Notes under the pieces: generated by a model | Seen by the model: only the letters and a program-made list of their open reading frames with translations | What the model was told of the DNA's origin: nothing | The model's database searches: none | Source of the DNA: an uncultured Collinsella sp. | GTDB taxonomy: Bacteria > Actinomycetota > Coriobacteriia > Coriobacteriales > Coriobacteriaceae | DNA: 10,838 bases | Direction of reading: 5' to 3' | Assembly: GCA_902492855.1 (NCBI GenBank) | Contig: CABUMU010000066.1 | Span: 1-10,838, forward strand | In this document: positions 1 through 6,813 of the stretch, piece by piece | Position numbering within the stretch: position 1 is the stretch's first letter | Layout: each line of letters begins with the position of its first letter | Position numbers and translations under genes: made by a program

Positions 1-504
1 GTTTACTCGTGTGCTCCCGCCGCTTTCTTTAAACCGTTCTATCCGATTGACTATGAGGCGTATGTAAAGCAGTCCAGTATTTCGCATAATCTCGATCCGT
101 ATCTGGTATGTGCCGTCATCAAGTCGGAATCAAACTGGGATCCCGAGGCGGAATCAAACCAGGGCGCCCAAGGTCTCATGCAACTTATGCCCGAAACCGC
201 TCAGGATATGATCGCCAAGGGCCTTGTCGACGGGGACGAGTATTCTGCCGATAACCTGAATGACCCCGCTTCGAATATTGAATTTGGGTGCGCGTACCTC
301 TCGTACCTGTTGACATATTTCAATGGCTCGACGGATAGCGCTATTGCTGCTTACAATGCCGGAATGGGCAATGTCGATGGGTGGGCGCAGCAAAACACAT
401 CGCTCCATAACGCGATTACCTTCCCCGAGACGCAAGCTTATTTGATTCGTGTCAATAATGCCTGGGTTCGCTATAAGACCCTCTATCCCGACCGGTTCGT
501 ATAG
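1..504 (+). CDS. Lytic transglycosylase, SLT domain (5' end missing)
   Basis: This is the last 167 residues of a soluble-lytic-transglycosylase (SLT, lysozyme-like fold) protein, and the frame is open back to base 1. Enzymes of this family cleave the MurNAc-GlcNAc bond of peptidoglycan outside the membrane, forming 1,6-anhydroMurNAc ends. Numbering from base 1, the likely catalytic glutamate is E43 in the context IKSESNW. It is followed by the family motif GAQGLMQLMPETA (55-67) and AYNAG (117-121). The segment FYPIDYEAYV before the domain is the usual entry into this fold. The preceding residues could be the end of a membrane anchor or signal peptide, but that part lies outside the window. 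An internal ATG at 178 would start after the catalytic Glu and is not the real start. uvrB begins 51 bases downstream with no terminator between, so the two may share a transcript. Family assignment is firm; the exact subfamily and physiological role are unknown. Confidence 0.92.
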   Translation, partial: VYSCAPAAFFKPFYPIDYEAYVKQSSISHNLDPYLVCAVIKSESNWDPEAESNQGAQGLMQLMPETAQDMIAKGLVDGDEYSADNLNDPASNIEFGCAYLSYLLTYFNGSTDSAIAAYNAGMGNVDGWAQQNTSLHNAITFPETQAYLIRVNNAWVRYKTLYPDRFV

Positions 505-519
505 GACTATGCCTGCCGC

Positions 520-534
520 CTGCGTATACTGCAG
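520..534 (+). promoter_or_regulatory. Candidate uvrB -10 region inside a near-palindrome
   Basis: TATACT (525-530) matches the -10 consensus at 5 of 6 positions and sits in the short gap before uvrB. No good -35 lies 16-18 bases upstream: the best-spaced hexamer, TAGGAC at 502-507, is poor. The same bases form CTGC-GTATAC-T-GCAG, a palindrome off by one base, which could be an operator. If this promoter is used, transcription starts near 537, which favours the ATG at 556 over the one at 535 for uvrB. Weak evidence. Confidence 0.3.
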
Positions 535-544
535 ATGTATGAGT

Positions 545-550
545 TAGGAG
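545..550 (+). promoter_or_regulatory. uvrB ribosome binding site (decides the start)
   Basis: TAGGAG ends 5 bases before the ATG at 556. The in-frame ATG at 535 has no purine-rich stretch in front of it, so 556 is the better start. Confidence 0.75.
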
Positions 551-555
551 TATCC

Positions 556-2796
556 ATGGCGGATTTTGAAGTTGAGCGTGTTGGCGGAGAGCTTAAACGC
601 TTTGGCGTTGAGGGCTCTGAGGTGCCGTTTGAGGTCGTGTCTCCCTATGAGCCTGCAGGTTCCCAGCCAAAGGCCATTGAGTCGCTTGTGCAGGGCGTGA
701 GGGACGGAGACCGCTATCAGGTTTTGTTGGGCGTGACTGGTTCGGGCAAGACCTTCACGATGGCAAAGACTATTGAGGCCCTGGGAAAGCCGACGCTGGT
801 CATGGCTCCGAATAAAACGCTCGCCGCTCAGCTTGCGAGCGAGCTCAAAGAGTTCTTTCCCAACAACGCTGTGGTCTACTTCGTCTCGTACTACGACTAC
901 TATCAGCCCGAGGCGTATGTGCCGCAAAGCGATACATATATCGAGAAAGACTCCTCGATTAACGAAGAGGTTGAGATGCTGCGACATCAGGCGACCGCAT
1001 CGCTGCTCTCTCGACGCGATGTGATCGTTGTCGCATCGGTCTCGTGTATCTATGGCATTGGCTCTCCTGAGGACTATGCGGGTCTGGCTCCAAACGTCGA
1101 CAAGAAGGTGCCGCTCGAGCGCGATGACTTTATCCATGCACTTATCGACATTCAATATGATCGCAATGACTATGACCTTGCACGCGGCACGTTCCGTGTG
1201 CGCGGCGATGTTGTCGACGTTTATCCGCCCTATGCCGAGCATCCGTTGCGCTTTGAGTTCTTTGGCGACGAGGTCGAGCTGATTGCCGAGATCGATGAGG
1301 TCACCGGCGAAATGCTACGTGAGTACGAAGCGATTCCCGTGTGGCCGGCTTCGCACTACGTGACCGAGAAGCCAAAGGTCAAGGCGGCCCTGAAATCGAT
1401 TAGCGAAGAGTGCGAGAAGCGCGTGGCGGAGCTCAAGGCGACCGACAAGTTGCTCGAGGCGCAACGTCTGCAGCAGCGGACCGATTATGATCTCGAAATG
1501 CTCGAGACTATGGGCTTTTGCAACGGCATCGAGAACTACTCGCGCCATCTGGATGGACGTAAGCCGGGCGAGCCGCCGTTTACCTTGATCGACTACTTTC
1601 CCAAGGACATGCTTTGCATCATCGACGAGAGCCATGTGACGGTGCCGCAGATTCGCGGCATGCACGAAGGTGACCGTTCGCGTAAGGTGACCCTGGTGGA
1701 GCATGGTTTTCGCCTGCCCTCGGCGCTCGACAACCGTCCGCTCCGCTTCGATGAGTTTGAGGCAAGGATTCCCCAGTTCATCTACGTCTCGGCCACGCCG
1801 GGCGACTATGAGCTGCGGGTTAGCCAGAACGACGTTGAGCAGATTATCCGTCCGACCGGCCTGCTCGACCCCAAGATCGACGTTCGTCCGGTCCGAGGCC
1901 AGATTGACGATCTTGAGGACGAGATTCGCGAGCGCGTGGCCCGCAAGGAGCGCGTGCTGGTGACCACGCTCACCAAGCGCATGGCCGAGGACCTGACCGA
2001 CCATCTGCTTGATGCCGGCATTAAGGTCAACTACATGCACTCCGATACCGCGACGATGGACCGTGTCGAGATCCTGCGAACGTTGCGCGAGGGCAAGATC
2101 GATGTTTTGGTTGGCATCAACTTGCTTCGCGAGGGCCTGGATCTCCCCGAGGTCTCGCTGGTGGCAATTCTCGATGCCGATAAGGAAGGTTTCTTGCGTA
2201 ACCGCCGTTCGCTGATTCAGACGATTGGCCGTGCGGCCCGTAATGCCGACGGCGAAGTCATCATGTACGCTGACGTCGTGACCGATTCGATGAGAGAGGC
2301 AATCGACGAGACGCAGCGTCGCCGTGAGATCCAGATGGCCTACAACGAAGAACACGGCATTGTGCCCAAGACGGTGCGGAAGGCCATCAACGACATTTCG
2401 AGCTTTATTGCCGAGGCCGAAAAGACCGTCGGGTCCAAGGGACGCTCGAAGGGCGACTCTCTGGGCCATGGTGCGTTCTATACGCCCGATGAAAGCGGCG
2501 AGGGCGGGGTGCCAGAGACGGTGACGCCTGAACAGACGCTTGCCGAGCAGCTGGAAGGGCTGCCGCATGACGAGCTGGTGCGGATCGTCGAGACCATGGA
2601 GGAAGACATGCGTAATGCCTCCGCCGCTATGGATTTTGAGGAGGCGGCGCGCCTGCGTGATGCCGTCGTTCAGATTCGGGCGATGCTCGAGGGTACGTCC
2701 GAGGACGAAACGATTGAGCGCCTGCGTTCGCAGGCCCGCAAGGGTTCCACGTTCGCTTCGGGCAGAAAACGCCAGGGCGCGCGATTTAAGAAATAG
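556..2796 (+). CDS. uvrB: Excinuclease ABC subunit UvrB
   Basis: UvrB is the DNA-damage-verifying helicase-fold subunit of nucleotide excision repair. It is loaded by UvrA and then recruits UvrC for incision. Visible motifs (746-residue product): Walker A GVTGSGKT (59-66); the tyrosine-rich beta-hairpin region YYDYYQPEAYVP (112-123), which clamps the DNA; Walker B DESH (357-360) followed by VTVPQIRGM; helicase motif V INLLREGLD (from 521); motif VI QTIGRAARN (555-563); and a C-terminal UVR domain (about 673-708, with MDFEEAARLRD), the UvrC/UvrA contact. Compared with E. coli UvrB (673 residues) it has about 20 extra N-terminal residues, a glycine- and charge-rich linker (about 627-655) between helicase core and UVR domain, and a basic tail of about 35 residues after the UVR domain. 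The start at 556 is chosen for its Shine-Dalgarno site; 535 would add 7 residues. Identification is certain. Confidence 0.99.
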   Translation: MADFEVERVGGELKRFGVEGSEVPFEVVSPYEPAGSQPKAIESLVQGVRDGDRYQVLLGVTGSGKTFTMAKTIEALGKPTLVMAPNKTLAAQLASELKEFFPNNAVVYFVSYYDYYQPEAYVPQSDTYIEKDSSINEEVEMLRHQATASLLSRRDVIVVASVSCIYGIGSPEDYAGLAPNVDKKVPLERDDFIHALIDIQYDRNDYDLARGTFRVRGDVVDVYPPYAEHPLRFEFFGDEVELIAEIDEVTGEMLREYEAIPVWPASHYVTEKPKVKAALKSISEECEKRVAELKATDKLLEAQRLQQRTDYDLEMLETMGFCNGIENYSRHLDGRKPGEPPFTLIDYFPKDMLCIIDESHVTVPQIRGMHEGDRSRKVTLVEHGFRLPSALDNRPLRFDEFEARIPQFIYVSATPGDYELRVSQNDVEQIIRPTGLLDPKIDVRPVRGQIDDLEDEIRERVARKERVLVTTLTKRMAEDLTDHLLDAGIKVNYMHSDTATMDRVEILRTLREGKIDVLVGINLLREGLDLPEVSLVAILDADKEGFLRNRRSLIQTIGRAARNADGEVIMYADVVTDSMREAIDETQRRREIQMAYNEEHGIVPKTVRKAINDISSFIAEAEKTVGSKGRSKGDSLGHGAFYTPDESGEGGVPETVTPEQTLAEQLEGLPHDELVRIVETMEEDMRNASAAMDFEEAARLRDAVVQIRAMLEGTSEDETIERLRSQARKGSTFASGRKRQGARFKK

Positions 2797-2799
2797 GGT

Positions 2800-2835
2800 A
2801 CAGGCCCCGAGCTTCTCGTTGAGCTCGGGGCCTGT
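2800..2835. terminator. Strong intrinsic hairpin between convergent genes
   Basis: A perfect 14-bp inverted repeat (arms 2800-2813 and 2822-2835, 8-base loop) starts 3 bases after the uvrB stop. It ends 12 bases before the stop codon of the opposing COG2509-type gene. The arm is GC-rich (ACAGGCCCCGAGCT). The plus strand continues GTCTTTAG, a short interrupted T-run; the minus strand has no clear T-run. Placement between two converging genes fits a terminator used from both sides, more typically rho-independent in the plus direction. Confidence 0.85.
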
Positions 2836-2847
2836 GTCTTTAGTGTG

Positions 2848-4488
2848 CTAGAGGTCTGCAATCAGGGCTTCGGCGCACCGGATGCCATCGGTGGCGGCGC
2901 TCATGATGCCGCCGGCATATCCTGCTCCCTCGCCGCAAGGGTAGAGGCCTGGGGTCGCCACGGCATGGCACGTGCGATCTCGGGTGACGGTGACCGGGGA
3001 GCTCGAACGCGTCTCCACACCAGTGAGCACGGCATCGGGGCGGTCGTAGCCCCGTAGCTTTTTCCCGAGCAGGGGAATTCCCAGGCGAAGCGACTCGACG
3101 ATATGCTGCGGCAGCGCCTCGTCAATTGCCGCCCAAGTTACACCGAGCGGATAGGTGGGCTTAACCTTTCCACATGCCGTGCTGGGACGTTTTGCAAGGA
3201 AATCGCCGACGAGCTGTGCCGGTGCATTCCAGTTAGAGCCTCCCAGGTGGTAGGCAGCCTGCTCGCAAGCGCGCTGGAGTTCAACGCCCGCGAGAGGATC
3301 GTCGTTGGGAAGGTCGTCGGGCGTGACGTTAACGAGCAGTGCGGCATTTGCGTTGCGTCCGTTGCGGGCATTGAGACTGGCGCCATTGACGCACAGGTGG
3401 CCCGGCTCGGAAGAGGCGGCTACAACCTGCCCACCGGGGCACATGCAAAACGAGAACACACTGCGCCCGTTGGGAAGATGGACGACGAGCTTGTAGGGGG
3501 CTGCTCCGAGGGCGGGATGTCCCGCCGAAGAGCCATATTGGGCGCGATCTATATCGCGCTGTGGGTGCTCTATGCGCACGCCCATGGCAAAGGTTTTTTG
3601 CGCGAGGGCTACGCCATGGTCCTTGAGGAGCTCAAATACGTCGCGGGCGGAGTGGCCGCAGGCAAGGATAAGGTGCTTTGTGGCGATTTGCTCAGTCACG
3701 GCATGTTGAGACGTCTGGACATCGATGCCCGTGATGGCACCGGACGCGTCGGCGCGAATGTCAACGAGCTTTGTTCGATAACGGACGACACCACCGAGCC
3801 GTTCGATGCGCTGGGAAATATTGGTGACAACTGTGGGAAGGATGTCGGAGCCAATGTGCGGCTTGGCATCCCACAGAATGTCTCTGGGTGCACCCGCTTC
3901 GACGAAGGTGTCCAGGATAAGGCGATGGGCGGGATTTTTAGTTCCCGTATTGAGCTTGCCATCCGAGAAAGTCCCCGCGCCGCCCAAGCCAAACTGGATA
4001 TTGCTCTCGGGGTCGAGGGTGCGCTCCTTCAGGAAAAGGTCGATTGCCTGCGAGCGGCGAAGCGCCGGGTCGCCCCGTTCGATAAGCAGGGGCTTCAGGC
4101 CCGCTTCGGCAAGGGTGAGTGCGGCGAAAAGGCCAGCGCATCCGGCACCGACGACGACGGGGCGCTCTTTGGGCGCGCCGGAAACGGGGGAGGGGAATGA
4201 AGGCTCATTGTCTTCTATCGTGCGCACGCGTGAGCGGTCGCGCGCAGCAACGCTGTCGAGCACTGTCTGCTCGATGTCTGGGCTCGTCAGCTCAACACGA
4301 AAGCTCAGGATAAAATGAACGTCTCGTTTTTTGCGGGCATCGATGGACTTGCGGTGGAGCTCGATGGACTTGATCTCGGAGTCTTTGCAACGTAGGACGC
4401 GTTTGGCGATTCGCTTGCCAACGATGAGGCAAGCATTTTCATCGCCGGCTTCATCGAGCGACGCAGTGACTTGGGTGATTTCGATCAT
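2848..4488 (-). CDS. FAD-dependent oxidoreductase, COG2509 type, function unknown
   Basis: This 546-residue flavoprotein resembles the uncharacterised 'FAD-dependent dehydrogenase' family (COG2509). An N-terminal region of about 100 residues contains the family's KSIDARKKRDVHF stretch (47-59). The Rossmann FAD-binding motif GAGCAGLFAAL (114-124) follows, ending in the ribose-binding glutamate of IERG (E137). A conserved NIQFGLGGAGTFSDGKLNT block (163-181) and KPHIGSDIL (209-217) come next, and a C-terminal GEGAGYAGG (519-527) closes the FAD site. No membrane segment or signal peptide is evident, so it is probably cytosolic. The substrate is not known for the family and the sequence does not reveal it. 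The start is supported by AAGGAG at 4495-4500, 6 bases before the ATG. It lies 78 bases downstream of another flavoprotein gene on the same strand, with a hairpin and a possible promoter between. It ends against the shared terminator after uvrB. Family call firm, function open. Confidence 0.88.
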   Translation of the reverse strand: MIEITQVTASLDEAGDENACLIVGKRIAKRVLRCKDSEIKSIELHRKSIDARKKRDVHFILSFRVELTSPDIEQTVLDSVAARDRSRVRTIEDNEPSFPSPVSGAPKERPVVVGAGCAGLFAALTLAEAGLKPLLIERGDPALRRSQAIDLFLKERTLDPESNIQFGLGGAGTFSDGKLNTGTKNPAHRLILDTFVEAGAPRDILWDAKPHIGSDILPTVVTNISQRIERLGGVVRYRTKLVDIRADASGAITGIDVQTSQHAVTEQIATKHLILACGHSARDVFELLKDHGVALAQKTFAMGVRIEHPQRDIDRAQYGSSAGHPALGAAPYKLVVHLPNGRSVFSFCMCPGGQVVAASSEPGHLCVNGASLNARNGRNANAALLVNVTPDDLPNDDPLAGVELQRACEQAAYHLGGSNWNAPAQLVGDFLAKRPSTACGKVKPTYPLGVTWAAIDEALPQHIVESLRLGIPLLGKKLRGYDRPDAVLTGVETRSSSPVTVTRDRTCHAVATPGLYPCGEGAGYAGGIMSAATDGIRCAEALIADL

Positions 4489-4514
4489 CGAGGTCTCCTT
4501 AGATGCAAGAAAGA

Positions 4515-4538
4515 GGCCGTCCGGTGTCCTAGGCGGCC
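4515..4538 (-). terminator. Hairpin with T-rich tail, possible terminator or attenuator
   Basis: On the minus strand GGCCG pairs with CGGCC (5 bp, plus one pair beyond a C-A mismatch) around a loop of about 10 bases, and TCTTTCTT follows. It could end transcripts of the upstream flavoprotein gene. Alternatively, if the TATAAT at 4552-4557 is a promoter, it lies in the leader of the downstream gene. The stem is short, so confidence is low. Confidence 0.35.
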
Positions 4539-4551
4539 CGAATGCGTTTTG

Positions 4552-4557
4552 ATTATA
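4552..4557 (-). promoter_or_regulatory. Perfect -10 hexamer upstream of the COG2509-type gene
   Basis: The minus strand reads TATAAT here, 64 bases before the start codon of the gene at 4488. The hexamer 17 bases upstream (CAAGTA, 4575-4580) is a poor -35 and lies inside the end of the preceding gene. This may let the COG2509-type gene be transcribed separately from the mrp unit. Confidence 0.4.
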
Positions 4558-4566
4558 ACTGCGCGG

Positions 4567-5838
4567 CTATAGGTTACTTGCAGCGCGAATGCCCGAAATC
4601 CAGGCCCATGCAAGGTTGAAGCCACCGCAGTCGGCGTCGATATCGAGTGCTTCGCCGCAGACGCAAAGCGGGGCTCCGACTGCGTCGTTCGCGCGAAGGC
4701 TGGGTATCGAGATGGTCTCGATGGGTATGCCGCCACGTATGACCTGTGCCGAGCGCTCATCGGCCGTTCCCTCGACGAGCAGTTTAAAGTGCTTGAGGAT
4801 GGAAACCAGATGGATGACATCGTTGGAGCCTGGATGGCACTGCTCGAACGCCGTACAGACGACGCGGGAGAGTTGAGGAGCGAGCATGCCGTCGAGCCAG
4901 CGGGGGTCGTGGGGCGAAAAACGGCCGAGCAGTTCAACGCGTCGGTGGAGCACATCGAGCAGCTCGTCTTTGGAGAGGTCGGGGAAAACGTCGAGCAGGA
5001 TCGTGTCGCCGTGCTGGATGCGTCGGGAGAGGTTGAAGGCGGCGACACCTGAGATGCCGAAGGTCCGGAACAACACCTCGCCGTCTTCGCACCAGAGCTC
5101 CTCATGATTGCGGGTGAGCGTCAAGCGGGCACGGACGCGTAGGCCATCCAAGGTATTGAATGCCGTCTGGTCGCCAACGACTGATGCCGACACAGGACAG
5201 AGGACGGGGCACTGTGGTGTGAGGGGAAGATCGAACTTCTCCGCGATGTCGGTGGGACTACCTCCCGTGGCGATAATTAGAGCCTTTGCCTGCAGCGTCT
5301 CGTTCTTGCGCGGGGTATCGGCGAGCGCCCTCCGAAGCGAGCGGAGCTCCGATTTTCGATCGTCGTGCTTTTTCGCCTTGAGCGCCCGTGCGGGACGGTC
5401 TATTTGGAGCGCCCAACCCTCGGGAGCTTTGTGCACCGTGGCAACATTGGCTCCGCAGATTAAGGTGATGCCCAGATGATCGCAAACGTTGAGAAGCGCG
5501 TCGCGCACCGATTCGGCGCGAAGGGAGCGCGGGTACAATCGACCTTCCTCGGAGGTCGTCATGATGCCCAGCGAGGAGAAGAAGCCCATAAGCTCTTGTT
5601 CGGGCCGGGGGCCCATGACGGATTCGACGAAAGCGGGATGGTTGTACCGCCGAGGATCAATCGATTCGTTTGAGAGATTGCAGCGGCCGTTGCCGGTCGC
5701 AAGGAGTTTAAGGCCGCAGGCGACATCGCGCTCAACGATGCAGACGCTTTTGCCAGCGCGTGCGGCCGTAATGGCGGCGGCGAGACCCGAGGCCCCGCCG
5801 CCGATTACCAGGACGTCATAGAAGGCGCTCGTGTTCAC
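4567..5838 (-). CDS. HI0933/YhiN/BaiN-family FAD-binding oxidoreductase
   Basis: This 423-residue flavoprotein belongs to the HI0933-like family (COG2081; often annotated as aminoacetone oxidase family or NAD(P)/FAD-dependent oxidoreductase). It has the FAD motif GGGASG (13-18), the family hallmark KLLATGNGRCNLSN (44-57), GRLYPRSLRAESV (99-111), the second dinucleotide motif IIATGG (188-193), an FGISGVAAFNLSR segment (260-272), and the closing GEALDIDADCGGFNLAWAW block (395-413). Known relatives include clostridial BaiN, a reductase of bile-acid intermediates, but most members have no established substrate, so the bile-acid role is not claimed here. A lysine/arginine-rich segment (about 149-180) before IIATGG looks like an insertion. 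The start is GTG at 5838, directly after the TAA of the Mrp gene (TAAGTG). GAGG at 5844-5847 is 5 bases upstream, which implies translational coupling. Internal ATGs would cut into the FAD motif. Confidence 0.9.
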   Translation of the reverse strand: MNTSAFYDVLVIGGGASGLAAAITAARAGKSVCIVERDVACGLKLLATGNGRCNLSNESIDPRRYNHPAFVESVMGPRPEQELMGFFSSLGIMTTSEEGRLYPRSLRAESVRDALLNVCDHLGITLICGANVATVHKAPEGWALQIDRPARALKAKKHDDRKSELRSLRRALADTPRKNETLQAKALIIATGGSPTDIAEKFDLPLTPQCPVLCPVSASVVGDQTAFNTLDGLRVRARLTLTRNHEELWCEDGEVLFRTFGISGVAAFNLSRRIQHGDTILLDVFPDLSKDELLDVLHRRVELLGRFSPHDPRWLDGMLAPQLSRVVCTAFEQCHPGSNDVIHLVSILKHFKLLVEGTADERSAQVIRGGIPIETISIPSLRANDAVGAPLCVCGEALDIDADCGGFNLAWAWISGIRAASNL

Positions 5839-6669
5839 TTAGGCCTCGTCGGTCTCGTGCGGGGCGATGGCCTCGACGGCAGAGACGGCCTTGGGCAGCA
5901 TGCCATCGGGCAGCGCGGTCTCGACTTCACCCTTATCGCAGGCCTCGGCGAGTGACGGATTGATGGGAAGCTGGCCCAAGATGTCGAGGTTGTAGCGCTC
6001 GGCGACTTCGGGGAGCTTGCTCTTACCAAAGACCTCGATCTTCTTGCCGCAGTCGGGGCACTCGATATAGCTCATGTTCTCGACGACGCCCAGAATGGGG
6101 ACGTTCATCTTCTCGGCCATGTTGACTGCCTTGGCGACGATCATCGAGACCAAGTCTTGCGGGCTCGTGACGATGACGATGCCATCGACGGGCAGCGATT
6201 GGAAAACGGTGAGCGCGACGTCGCCCGTTCCCGGAGGCATATCGACCAGCAGGTAGTCGATGGGGCCCCATGAGGTCTCGCTCCAGAATTGCCTGATGGC
6301 GCCCGCGATAACCGGGCCACGCCAAAGGACGGGATCGGTTTCGTTTTGGAGCAGCAGGTTGGAGCTCATGACCTTGACCCCGTGCTCTGAGATCTCGGGC
6401 AGCATAAGATTGCCGAGAGCATGGACATGACGTCCGCTCATACCGAACATCTTGGGGATGGAGGGGCCGGTGATGTCGGCATCGAGGATGCCGACTTTGT
6501 TGCCGCGGCGGGCAAGCTCGGTGGCGATGGCACCGGTGACGAACGACTTGCCGACGCCGCCCTTGCCGGATAGCACGGCGATAACGCGCTTGACCTCGGA
6601 TAGCGTGTTCTCTTCAAATTCCTGCGGTGCGGTTTGTCCGCCGGCCGCCTGTGCGTGCTCGCAACCCAT
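5839..6669 (-). CDS. Mrp/NBP35-family P-loop ATPase (Fe-S cluster carrier)
   Basis: The product (276 residues) is a ParA/MinD-type ATPase of the Mrp/NBP35/ApbC group, whose characterised members bind and transfer Fe-S clusters to apoproteins in the cytosol. Visible motifs: deviant Walker A GKGGVGKS (35-42), LDADITGPSIPKMFG (62-76), DMPPGTGD (143-150), TSPQDLVSMIVAKA (168-181), and the cluster-binding CPDC (204-207) in MSYIECPDCGKK. The N-terminal tail MGCEHAQ has one cysteine, not the four-cysteine ferredoxin-like motif of eukaryotic NBP35, and no DUF59 domain is fused. The start at 6669 is chosen because AAGGAG lies 6 bases upstream. The longer reading from an ATG at 6753 would begin inside the predicted -35 box and adds 28 residues without family character. 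It is the first gene of a tight pair with the HI0933-type flavoprotein (0 bases between), a possible client or partner by inference. Confidence 0.93.
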   Translation of the reverse strand: MGCEHAQAAGGQTAPQEFEENTLSEVKRVIAVLSGKGGVGKSFVTGAIATELARRGNKVGILDADITGPSIPKMFGMSGRHVHALGNLMLPEISEHGVKVMSSNLLLQNETDPVLWRGPVIAGAIRQFWSETSWGPIDYLLVDMPPGTGDVALTVFQSLPVDGIVIVTSPQDLVSMIVAKAVNMAEKMNVPILGVVENMSYIECPDCGKKIEVFGKSKLPEVAERYNLDILGQLPINPSLAEACDKGEVETALPDGMLPKAVSAVEAIAPHETDEA

Positions 6670-6675
6670 ATCTGA

Positions 6676-6681
6676 CTCCTT
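6676..6681 (-). promoter_or_regulatory. Ribosome binding site of the Mrp gene (decides the start)
   Basis: The minus strand reads AAAGGAG, then TCAGAT and ATG at 6669. This is a near-ideal site and favours the 276-residue product over a longer reading. Confidence 0.85.
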
Positions 6682-6690
6682 TGTATGCGT

Positions 6691-6705
6691 TGGGGCAAGG
6701 CCCCA
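6691..6705 (-). other. Leader hairpin upstream of the Mrp gene
   Basis: TGGGGC (6691-6696) pairs with GCCCCA (6700-6705) around a 3-base loop, and a further CG/CG pair is possible across a one-base bulge. It falls in the predicted leader RNA, 9 bases upstream of the Shine-Dalgarno site. No T-run follows on the minus strand, so it is not a standard terminator. It may stabilise the message or affect initiation; no function can be shown from sequence. Confidence 0.4.
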
Positions 6706-6723
6706 CGATGTGACACGAGCGTC

Positions 6724-6753
6724 ATTGTACCCTCGTTTGCGAGCGGGAGTCAT
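6724..6753 (-). promoter_or_regulatory. Promoter for the mrp-flavoprotein unit
   Basis: On the minus strand ATGACT (6748-6753, 4 of 6 to TTGACA) and TACAAT (6724-6729, 5 of 6 to TATAAT) are 18 bases apart. The predicted start of RNA is near 6717, giving a leader of about 48 bases. The 18-base spacer is filled by an imperfect inverted repeat (CCCGCTCG / CGAGGG with a 4-base loop and one bulged base). No obvious terminator for the LtaS-like gene is seen in the rest of the gap 6754-6813. Confidence 0.5.
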
Positions 6754-6813
6754 TTGTGATGCATTTGGGCCGAGCGTGCTTGCAATACGATGGGTCCAAG
6801 CGAATGGGCGGGC

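Noticed and set aside
487..499. Possible LexA box at the end of the transglycosylase gene (ends in GGTTCG)
   Set aside because: Only the right half resembles GTTCG. At N4 spacing the left half is CCCG instead of GAAC.
544..1242. 232-residue minus-strand open frame inside uvrB
   Set aside because: Antisense shadow with no motif, overlapping the Walker A and beta-hairpin coding region.
1315..2568. 417-residue minus-strand open frame inside uvrB
   Set aside because: It is the antisense shadow of a highly conserved gene with GC-rich codons. It has no recognisable domain and no plausible Shine-Dalgarno context that I could see.
3103..4200. 365-residue plus-strand open frame opposite the COG2509-type gene
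   Set aside because: The opposite strand encodes all FAD-family motifs across this region. The plus-strand product has no family character and a composition typical of a shadow frame.
6670..6753. Longer N-terminus for the Mrp protein (ATG at 6753)
   Set aside because: That ATG lies within the proposed -35 box, and the extra 28 residues are unlike the family. The ATG at 6669 has a near-ideal ribosome binding site.
6754..6813. Terminator for the LtaS-like gene
   Set aside because: Only weak 5-bp pairings (GCTTG/CAAGC) without a T-run could be found, so none is called.
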